A stretch of DNA of 64,000 bases. It comes from E44-bin88 sp034419075 (GTDB lineage: Bacteria; Chloroflexota; Dehalococcoidia; Dehalococcoidales; BS750m-G39). The first letter of the stretch is position 1, and each line of letters begins with the position of its first letter. The position numbers and the translations under genes were made by a program. This document shows, in pieces, positions 58,173-64,000 of the stretch. The stretch is taken from NCBI GenBank assembly GCA_034419075.1, contig DAOULR010000026.1, positions 43,417 through 107,416 of the forward strand. Reading direction: 5' to 3'. The notes below the pieces were generated by a model that was not told the DNA's origin, searched no databases, and was given only the letters and a program-made list of their open reading frames with translations.

Positions 58173-58835
58173 TTGTTGGAAGAACTTACCACCCTTTGGG
58201 AATCTCCGGTGGGTATCTGGGAAGCCCTCGTCGCCATCGGATTTTCATTAGTGGCCGCAATAGTGGTTTACCTTATGTACCAGTTGTTCTATGGTTCCCG
58301 GCACATCGGCGCCGGCGTACACCGCACCTTTATTATCGGGGGACCAGCTATCACCATGCTCTTTCTGGGTATCCAGACCTCTATCCCCCTATCGCTGGGG
58401 CTGCTGGGGGCGCTTTCCTTCGTCCGCTTCCGGACGCCGGTGAAAGACCCCGCCGAAATCGGGTTCCTGCTGCTCCTTATTGCTTCCTCAATCGGGGCGG
58501 CGACGAGCAATTTCTTGATAACCGGCCTGCTCTTTGTCGTGGTCTTTATCGCCCTGGGCATCCAGTGGTTGACGCGCAATCGGGTCAGCCTGTTCGGACG
58601 GGGGCACCTCATGATTGCCGTAGACCAGTCCTCTTACCCTACGTTGGAAAAAAAGCTGACTGCTTTCCTCAAGGAAAGGCTGCGGGGCCTGAACCTGGAG
58701 ACAATGTCCACGCTGGACGACCAAGTCGGGCTGCACTATCAGTATCGGCGGCAATCGGGTTTTGACTGGGCTGCCTTCACTAACGAGCTTAAGCAGCTTA
58801 CCGGCACAGCCAAGGTGGAAATCTTTATCGACTAG
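58173..58835 (+). CDS. DUF4956 family membrane protein
   Basis: A 220-aa protein with an N-terminal membrane segment (residues about 17-40), a further hydrophobic region spanning 55-75 and 95-135, and a soluble C-terminal domain. The family signature is GVHRTFIIGGPAITMLFLG and SLGLLGALSFVRFRTPVKDP. It starts with TTG, preceded by AAAGGAG. It is the third gene of the CotH-VTC-DUF4956 trio, which recurs in many bacteria, and would be the membrane partner of the VTC protein. Function unknown. Confidence 0.85.
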   Translation: MLEELTTLWESPVGIWEALVAIGFSLVAAIVVYLMYQLFYGSRHIGAGVHRTFIIGGPAITMLFLGIQTSIPLSLGLLGALSFVRFRTPVKDPAEIGFLLLLIASSIGAATSNFLITGLLFVVVFIALGIQWLTRNRVSLFGRGHLMIAVDQSSYPTLEKKLTAFLKERLRGLNLETMSTLDDQVGLHYQYRRQSGFDWAAFTNELKQLTGTAKVEIFID

Positions 58836-59076
58836 CGATTTTAGATACGGGATAACTATCGAGGTAGTGGGCGCTACGGACTTGCATCCTCGGTGGGGTT
58901 AGGGGTAAAGGTGCAGAGGACAAGGCCTGTGGTGGTGCTGGGTGGTGGGCCACCGTGTACAATACGCAGAACCTTTGAACTTTCCTTCAGCCTAAATACT
59001 TAATTGTATAATACTAGTAATATGTAGTGGCGTCAAAGGCCTCCCTTTCGATGATACCTTGCTGAGAATGTTGCTC

Positions 59077-59190
59077 TCATTCATTTAACTTGGATAACAT
59101 TCCAAACAACTGTTGAACGATTGCCTCTTTAGTGACCTCTAGGTAATAATCCAAGCGATTGTATTCACTGGGAAATCCAATCAGATTCAT
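59077..59190 (-). CDS. Weak 37-residue ORF, possibly a gene remnant
   Basis: Encodes MNLIGFPSEYNRLDYYL followed by EVTKEAIVQQLFGMLSKLNE. The balanced amphipathic composition looks protein-like, but there is no ribosome site and no promoter. It could be a remnant or chance. Confidence 0.25.
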   Translation of the reverse strand: MNLIGFPSEYNRLDYYLEVTKEAIVQQLFGMLSKLNE

Positions 59191-59224
59191 GCTTTATCGG
59201 CGTCAGTCAAAGGCAGGGATTAGC

Positions 59225-59253
59225 TTGGCAAAATACTCCCCGCGTATTATCAT
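59225..59253 (+). promoter_or_regulatory. Promoter of the isochorismatase-like gene
   Basis: TTGGCA and TATCAT are separated by 17 bp, about 33 bp before the ATG at 59287, which has AGGAGAGG upstream. Confidence 0.6.
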
Positions 59254-59286
59254 AGTAAAGAACATAAAGGAGAGGAATATAGTTTT

Positions 59287-59961
59287 ATGACACTTAAAAG
59301 GTCGCTCTCATTTTATCCTGCCCTGCTCGTCATAGACATGCAGAACGGTTTCTGTGCCCTAGGTGGTTCTTATGAAAAGTACGGGGGTTCTATTGGAGCT
59401 AACTTAGATGCGTACCGGCAAATCATACCTAATATTGCGCGGGTGATAGACGCCAGCCGTAAGCTAAAGATACCCATTTTCTATACCCAGCAGGTTAGAG
59501 AAGCATCGGGCTTAGACCTTTACTCACGGCTGCACCGAATTATACCCAACCGAAGGGCGGAATTCCTCAAGATACCCTCGTGCATACGGGAAACATGGGA
59601 TGCCGAGATACTCGATGAGCTCCAGCCCGTCGAAGGAGACCACGTAGTCGTTAAGAGGCGGGATTCCGCCTTCCAGGACACCGAACTCGACCTGTGGCTA
59701 AGGAGCGCCTATATCGATACACTGATATTTACTGGTGTGGACACCGGAATCTGCGTGGACAATACCCTGATGGACGGATTCAATCTGGGTTACGACATCA
59801 TATTGGTAGAAGATGCCACCGCGTCTTCCTGGCCGGAGCTCAACAAGGCTACTATAGCTAAGGTGAAGGGTTCATACGGCTGGGTTTTGACAACCGATAA
59901 ACTTATCGAGATGCTACACACTTATAAAAGCGGAGAAGGCGCCTTTAAATTCCCCGTATAG
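59287..59961 (+). CDS. Isochorismatase-like cysteine hydrolase
   Basis: A 224-aa cytoplasmic hydrolase of the nicotinamidase/isochorismatase family. The catalytic triad is Asp17 (LLVIDMQNGF), Lys123 (VVKRRDSAF) and Cys156 (GVDTGICVDNT). It would hydrolyse an amide or carbamate such as nicotinamide, N-carbamoyl compounds or isochorismate; the exact substrate is not evident. Its 3' end overlaps the convergent universal stress gene by 17 nt. Confidence 0.9.
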   Translation: MTLKRSLSFYPALLVIDMQNGFCALGGSYEKYGGSIGANLDAYRQIIPNIARVIDASRKLKIPIFYTQQVREASGLDLYSRLHRIIPNRRAEFLKIPSCIRETWDAEILDELQPVEGDHVVVKRRDSAFQDTELDLWLRSAYIDTLIFTGVDTGICVDNTLMDGFNLGYDIILVEDATASSWPELNKATIAKVKGSYGWVLTTDKLIEMLHTYKSGEGAFKFPV

Positions 59962-60418
59962 CCAGCACAGGAATGCCCGGTTCCCTGATAACCTCGTCAG
60001 CGACACTTCCTACGATGGCTCGCTTGAACCCGCTCTTGCCGCTGGTGGTCATAACAACGAGGTCCACGGATTCATCTTGGCAAAACTTTATGATAGCCTT
60101 CGCTGGCTCTCCTAATGCGGCATGATACGAACCAATCGCGCCGTGTTTAGTCACTTCACGCAGTTTTTTTTTAAGATAGCGATTTGCGTGGGTAATGTCT
60201 CTTTTGTCTTGTTCCCTTGCTGATTTAACAAACAACTGAGTGGCAGTCGGGCTCGACATGGCAGCGCCACCAGCGCTCAATGTATCTAACAAGGTTGGGC
60301 GTACCGCTTGAAACAGCATCAATTCTCCACCGAAGCGTTTCGCAATTTCAATGGCATATGGAAGTGCTCGCCTACTGAATCGGGAACCATCCAGCGGAAC
60401 TAGTATCTTTTCAAACAT
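59945..60418 (-). CDS. Universal stress protein
   Basis: A 157-aa UspA-family protein. It opens MFEKILVPLDGSRFSRRAL, and has the ATP-binding motif TTSGKSGFKRAIVGSVADEV (GxxG-x9-GS). Nucleotide binding is therefore likely. Single domain. It follows the PRC-barrel and HEAT-like genes on the same strand with gaps of 30-60 nt, and converges with the cysteine hydrolase. Confidence 0.93.
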   Translation of the reverse strand: MFEKILVPLDGSRFSRRALPYAIEIAKRFGGELMLFQAVRPTLLDTLSAGGAAMSSPTATQLFVKSAREQDKRDITHANRYLKKKLREVTKHGAIGSYHAALGEPAKAIIKFCQDESVDLVVMTTSGKSGFKRAIVGSVADEVIREPGIPVLAIRGI

Positions 60419-60448
60419 TTTATATTCCTTTTCTCAGGCATCTCTCCT

Positions 60449-60673
60449 TTAGGCATTGTTGCTCAACTCATGAAAGGAAATGTTGAGCTTGACTTTGGTT
60501 TTTGTCGCCTCGACCACATCTTTGGTCGAGAAGAAAAGGTCTTCATCAGGCGCTTTGCGGCGGATGGCAAACTTGGTAATTTCGCCAGTCCAGGCGTTTC
60601 GCATCAGGTGATCCACTGTACCCAAGACCTTGCCGTTTCTATCTATTACCTTAGCCCCGAATTCTACTTCCAT
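60449..60673 (-). CDS. PRC-barrel domain protein
   Basis: A 74-aa protein forming a single PRC barrel (GAKVIDRNGKVLGTVDHLMR, TGEITKFAIRRK, DLFFSTKDVVEATKTKVKL). Such domains act in photosynthetic reaction centres, RimM, or as free-standing proteins with unknown role. The AAGGA sequence directly abuts the ATG, unusually close for a ribosome site. Probably co-transcribed with the USP gene. Confidence 0.82.
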   Translation of the reverse strand: MEVEFGAKVIDRNGKVLGTVDHLMRNAWTGEITKFAIRRKAPDEDLFFSTKDVVEATKTKVKLNISFHELSNNA

Positions 60674-60736
60674 TCCTTATAACTAAGTCCCTTTCGTCTT
60701 CCAATATTGACTCCAGCACTTGAAAAGACAACACCT

Positions 60737-61165
60737 TTATGGCCAATACCATCTTACATGGTGCTCATCGTAGTCTGTATGTCTATGTGTAAATTTGGCT
60801 GTGGCTGCATCTATCGCATCCGGTGCCTGTCGTGCCACATTGAGCAAACAAAATACGGCCTGTGAGTGGATACTTGTACTGTTATCGCTACGGTCTCCGA
60901 GTAGTTCTATGAGCTTTGGAACGAAAGGTCTTATTGCCTGAGGCTCTTCCTCTGAAATTACAGCCAGAATAAAACAGGCTCTAAGTCTGATGATTGAGTC
61001 GGAATCATCGAGGAACTGTCCCAGGCTGGCCCGAATTTCGTCGTGTGCCCACGCCGCTCGTGCCAGACTAACCTTCTTATCATAGCTGGCACCCTTGAAC
61101 CCTTTTAACATGTGTGAAGAGCGTTTTTTCGTATCTGACTGATGAGTAGACCGGCGAACTAGCAT
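60737..61165 (-). CDS. HEAT-repeat-like small protein
   Basis: A 142-aa alpha-helical protein with repeat-like helices: DEIRASLGQFLDDSDSIIRLR, ACFILAVISEEEPQAIRPFVP and HSQAVFCLLNVARQAPDAID. These are typical for HEAT/armadillo scaffolds. The N-terminal 20 residues are basic. GAGAGGTG lies 7 nt before the ATG. Function unknown; neighbours suggest a stress-related cluster. The C-terminus ends HHVRWYWP. Confidence 0.65.
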   Translation of the reverse strand: MLVRRSTHQSDTKKRSSHMLKGFKGASYDKKVSLARAAWAHDEIRASLGQFLDDSDSIIRLRACFILAVISEEEPQAIRPFVPKLIELLGDRSDNSTSIHSQAVFCLLNVARQAPDAIDAATAKFTHRHTDYDEHHVRWYWP

Positions 61166-61242
61166 CTTAGCACCTCTCGATTTATGTCTGTTTTCTTCGG
61201 GACTTCTTTGTTCATTCTCGACACCTCCTCTTTTGTTAAGTA

Positions 61243-62124
61243 TTAAACAGTAGGAGCCCAGAGAGTTGAGCGTTTTCCCACCATAAGCTGCATACCGTCA
61301 TAGGCAAAGCGTATCCCCGGATTATTCGCCTCTAGAGCACGGTAATCGTCGTAGCTCCGGTTCCAGTATTCCTCAAGGTGCATAAAGAGGACTTCCTTAG
61401 CCCGCAGGCGCGCCGCTAGGCTCATCGTCTGCTCAAAGGTATAGAGGTTTTTTCGGGTGATGTGCTCTGCCGGGTAGCGAAACCCGTGTTTCAGCCCCGT
61501 CTCAAATATACCCGGCTGGGCAATCAGAAGGTCAGGGTGCTGGACTTCATCGCAGTGCTCGGGGAATGGCTTTAGGTCACAGGGGGCATAGACCACCTTT
61601 ACCCCCGATTTCTCAAAGACGTAAATGAAAACTGGCTGGGGCCTCTGCTCTACGGGGACGACCGTAATCTGAACATCGCCGACCCGAACCTGGTCACGGA
61701 AAGGCTTTATCCCGACAAAACCTCTCTCCCGGTAGAAATCGATAACCAGTCCGTACTGAGAGTTGAGCTTCTTGATATTTTCGTTAAGCGGTTCAGGTAG
61801 TAGCAGGCAAATCTGCTTCTCCGGATAGGTGCGCCAACTGCGGAAATCCAGTGCTATCTGTTCCACCACACGGAAGCCTTCGACATGGTCGGGGTCTAAA
61901 TGGGTAAAGGTGAGGTAGTCTACGCGGTCGATGGCGGAGTTGTTTAGCTGGTGGACAACCTCCGCTGGCGTATCAATTAACAGGTTTATATCGTGCAGAA
62001 AGGCTGCTGGGCCGCCTCGAGCGTAGGGAACCCCTTTCTCCCTGGCTTCCTGGCAAATCGGGCACTGGCAAAGTGGCTTAGGGATGACAGCACAGCCTCC
62101 CGAGCCCAGGATGGTCCACTTCAT
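61243..62124 (-). CDS. PhnP/PqqB-like metallo-beta-lactamase fold hydrolase
   Basis: A 293-aa MBL-fold enzyme. The metal-binding signature is THLDPDHVEG near 74. An N-terminal structural zinc motif (CQCPICQEAREKG) resembles PhnP. Later metal ligands occur in YAPCDLKPFPEH and FMHLEEYWN. Likely a phosphodiesterase or related hydrolase. It lies 4 nt after asnB, so it is co-translated with it. Its coupling to an asparagine synthetase-like gene is unusual. Confidence 0.82.
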   Translation of the reverse strand: MKWTILGSGGCAVIPKPLCQCPICQEAREKGVPYARGGPAAFLHDINLLIDTPAEVVHQLNNSAIDRVDYLTFTHLDPDHVEGFRVVEQIALDFRSWRTYPEKQICLLLPEPLNENIKKLNSQYGLVIDFYRERGFVGIKPFRDQVRVGDVQITVVPVEQRPQPVFIYVFEKSGVKVVYAPCDLKPFPEHCDEVQHPDLLIAQPGIFETGLKHGFRYPAEHITRKNLYTFEQTMSLAARLRAKEVLFMHLEEYWNRSYDDYRALEANNPGIRFAYDGMQLMVGKRSTLWAPTV

Positions 62125-62128
62125 TCTC

Positions 62129-63742
62129 TTACCTCGCTTTGGCGGATGTCTCCTCGCGGGTATGTTTCAGGTCGCCATCCATAGTACCCCTGACCCGCTC
62201 CCTTTCCTCTTCGAAATCGAAGCCGGTCCAGATGCCGATGGAGCCGAGTACCGAGTCCTGGGGATGGTAGTGACGGAAGATTTTATAGTAATAGGCGGCC
62301 TCGCGGCTGTTAATAGTGGCTTTGGGGTTTTCCGCCTTGATACGTTCGAACTCATCCTGGCTGACCTCGCTCTCGGCCAGTCTTTCGCCGAGGCTCTCGC
62401 AGCCGGCGCCCTGAGTATACTGCACCTTGTAGCGCCACAGTATATCGTCGGGCAGGTAGCCCGTATCCTCAAAGGCTTTGCGCAGTATCCACTTCTCTAT
62501 CCTGTCGCCGACCTTCTCCGACTCACGTATCTTGAGCTCGGGGGGAATCTTCATGGCCAGGTCGACCATAGCCACATCCAGGAAGGGCACCCTCAACTCC
62601 AGGCTGAAGTACATCCCCATGCGGTCGGCCCGCTGCAGGTTGATGTTGTGCAGGTTGCCGATACAGCGCAGGGCTTCCTTGTTAAGCACGTCCGCGGGGT
62701 AATGCTTCATGTAATGATAGCCGGTGAACAGCTCGTCGGCGCCTTCCCCGGTGAGCACCACCGTTACGTATTCGGCGGCCAGCTTGCAGGTAAAGTAGCA
62801 GGGAACGGCGCAGCGCACCAGCGAGGGGTCGTAGCTCTCCAGCTTCTTGATGACGATGGGCAAAGCCTCGTAGTATTCGTCCTCGGTAAATATAAGCTCG
62901 TGGTGGCGAGAGCCGATATGTTTGGCGGCGATGCGCGACGCTTTGAGGTCGTCGCTCTCGTCACCCTTGGCATCCTTCATACCCACGACGAAGGTATGCA
63001 GATTGGGGATTTCCTCGGCGGCGATGGCGGCCACCAGACTGCTGTCGATACCGCCGCTGCAGAAGGAGCCGACGTGGATTTCCTTATCGGAGAGCAGCCG
63101 CTTCTTAACGGCGTCGATAAAGGTCTCCCTGATTAGCTTACAGGTTTCCTCAACGTCGGTAAGCCGATGGTCCTCGATTTCAGGAAGCTGGTAGTACTGC
63201 ACGAACCCCTCTCGGGGGGTGTAATAATGACCGGCGGGGAATTCGTGTACCTCGTCCACGCCCGCCAGCGTCATCGCTCCCAGCTCGGAGGTGAAGTAGA
63301 GCTTACCATTGACATAGCCGTAATATAGCGGCTTGATGCCGATGGGGTCGCGGGCCAGCATGAAATCGTCGCCGTCAAAGATGGCGAAGGCGAACATCCC
63401 GTCCAGCTCCTTGACGCACTCGGGGCCCTTCTCCTGATAGAGGTGCAGGATGACCTCGGTATCGGAATCGGTCTTGAACTGGTATTTATTGACCAGCTTT
63501 TCCCTGAGCTTACGGAAGTTGTAGATTTCTCCGTTGCAGATAATGCCCGTCCGGCCCCCGTTGGCCAGAATGGGCTGGTGCCCCTTCATCACATCGACGA
63601 TGGAGAGCCGGGTATGGCCGAAGACAGTGCTGTTGAAGCTATGGATGCCGCGGTCATCGGGCCCTCGGTGGGGCAGCGCATCCAGCATTCTGTTTATTGT
63701 CTCTTTATCCTTTACTCCAAAACATCCAGCAATACCACACAT
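62129..63742 (-). CDS. asnB: Asparagine synthetase B-type (glutamine-hydrolysing)
   Basis: A 537-aa enzyme. The N-terminal Ntn glutaminase starts MCGIAGCFGVKD with catalytic Cys2. The synthetase domain has the PP-loop FCSGGIDSSLVAAIAAEE near 227, LTGEGADELFTGYHY near 325 and RADRMGMYFSLELRVPFLD. All core motifs are present, so it should transfer glutamine nitrogen to aspartate or to an unknown carboxylate. Operon neighbours, a corrinoid protein and an MBL hydrolase, suggest a specialised role, but that remains inference. Confidence 0.92.
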   Translation of the reverse strand: MCGIAGCFGVKDKETINRMLDALPHRGPDDRGIHSFNSTVFGHTRLSIVDVMKGHQPILANGGRTGIICNGEIYNFRKLREKLVNKYQFKTDSDTEVILHLYQEKGPECVKELDGMFAFAIFDGDDFMLARDPIGIKPLYYGYVNGKLYFTSELGAMTLAGVDEVHEFPAGHYYTPREGFVQYYQLPEIEDHRLTDVEETCKLIRETFIDAVKKRLLSDKEIHVGSFCSGGIDSSLVAAIAAEEIPNLHTFVVGMKDAKGDESDDLKASRIAAKHIGSRHHELIFTEDEYYEALPIVIKKLESYDPSLVRCAVPCYFTCKLAAEYVTVVLTGEGADELFTGYHYMKHYPADVLNKEALRCIGNLHNINLQRADRMGMYFSLELRVPFLDVAMVDLAMKIPPELKIRESEKVGDRIEKWILRKAFEDTGYLPDDILWRYKVQYTQGAGCESLGERLAESEVSQDEFERIKAENPKATINSREAAYYYKIFRHYHPQDSVLGSIGIWTGFDFEEERERVRGTMDGDLKHTREETSAKAR

Positions 63743-63771
63743 TAATCAATCACCTACCTTAAAAATACAAT

Positions 63772-64000
63772 CTAGGCTGAATTAACCTTGGCGCCTTCGT
63801 ACTTGTCCAGCACCTTAACGGCCTGAAAACTATCCACACAATAGACATCGGCGCCTATTTCCTGGGCAAAGTCATCGGATACCGCCGCTCCCCCAATAAG
63901 GACCTTGACCCCATCTCTTAGTTTGTTTTCCTTGAGGGCTTCGATAACCACCCCCATTTCGGGCATGGTGGTGGTCAGCAGCGCCGATAGACCCAGGTAA
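63772..64000 (-). CDS. Corrinoid (B12-binding) protein, C-terminal part
   Basis: The gene starts outside the window, so only the C-terminal B12-binding part is visible. It reads YLGLSALLTTTMPEMGVVIEAL, then KVLIGGAAVSDDFAQEIGAD and a Val/Lys-rich end. This is the standard C-terminal half of MtaC/MttC-type methyltransferase corrinoid proteins; the cobalt-binding DxHxxG motif would be upstream. asnB begins 29 nt after the stop. Confidence 0.88.
   Translation of the reverse strand, partial: YLGLSALLTTTMPEMGVVIEALKENKLRDGVKVLIGGAAVSDDFAQEIGADVYCVDSFQAVKVLDKYEGAKVNSA

Larger units (their letters stand above)
58836..59286. other. 450-nt intergenic region, mostly without gene
   Basis: A GT-rich first part (58870-58960) holds no clear structure. 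A TATAAT at 59007-59012 lacks a -35. The only protein-like frame is the weak 37-codon ORF at 59077-59190. The right end carries the promoter of the isochorismatase-like gene. Base composition is more AT-rich than in the genes around it. Confidence 0.5.

Noticed and set aside
62084..63136. 350-codon plus-strand frame opposite asnB
   Set aside because: It is the complement of a clear AsnB coding region, with low-complexity Val/Gly/His-rich translation and no family features.

Overview
The window looks like a chromosomal segment of an anaerobic bacterium of the Chloroflexota, most likely class Dehalococcoidia. This is inference from gene content and style. The gene set mixes bacterial housekeeping genes with archaeal-style modules (three-gene glutamate synthase, NrpR, ADP-forming acyl-CoA synthetase). 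It also has many acyl-CoA and flavin oxidoreductases, a corrinoid protein and lipoproteins with lipoboxes. No rRNA, CRISPR array, prophage or insertion sequence was seen.

Layout. 1-4.8 kb: start of an ADP-forming acyl-CoA synthetase beta subunit, an HtrA-type protease lipoprotein, and ileS with a full T-box leader. 4.8-9.1 kb: rpmH-rnpA-yidD-PQQ lipoprotein-yidC-jag-DUF169, read leftward from a consensus promoter. 9.1-11.5 kb: rpsF-ssb-rpsR, tRNA-Asp and trxB. 11.6-13.5 kb: acyl-CoA synthetase alpha subunit and a zinc ribbon protein. 13.7-22.9 kb: an oxidoreductase island with two FAD-linked oxidases, a CCG-type Fe-S protein, CoxG, a three-subunit molybdenum hydroxylase and small metal-binding proteins.

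23-38 kb is a nitrogen-assimilation island read leftward. It runs from a ferredoxin-like protein through hisH, a flavin oxidoreductase, glutamate synthase glutaminase, hisF, glutamate synthase FMN and GXGXG subunits to an OmpR-family regulator. Two tandem amt genes, glnB, glnA, nadE and an NrpR repressor follow. Both amt promoters carry four 5-bp units at 11-bp spacing that resemble the actinobacterial GlnR box, centred just upstream of the -10. The regulator encoded next door has a degenerate, GlnR-like receiver. The amt pair arose by a tandem duplication that also copied the tail of the regulator gene. This regulatory arrangement is the strongest candidate here for something not yet described.

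38-45.5 kb: a C_GCAxxG redox protein, a DsrMK-like membrane/Fe-S pair followed by dsrC (no dsrAB in the window), a hydrolase, recN and an orphan response regulator. 45.5-53.3 kb: a six-PAS histidine kinase with a receiver protein, then an acyl-CoA carboxyltransferase with two acyl-CoA dehydrogenases. 53.3-58.8 kb: gene debris, a NarL-type two-component system, and the CotH / VTC / DUF4956 trio. 58.8-64 kb: an isochorismatase-like hydrolase, small stress-type proteins, and a corrinoid protein-asnB-metallo-hydrolase operon that runs off the window.

Coordinates of short sites were counted by hand and may be off by a base or two. Promoters are called by eye from hexamer matches and spacing.
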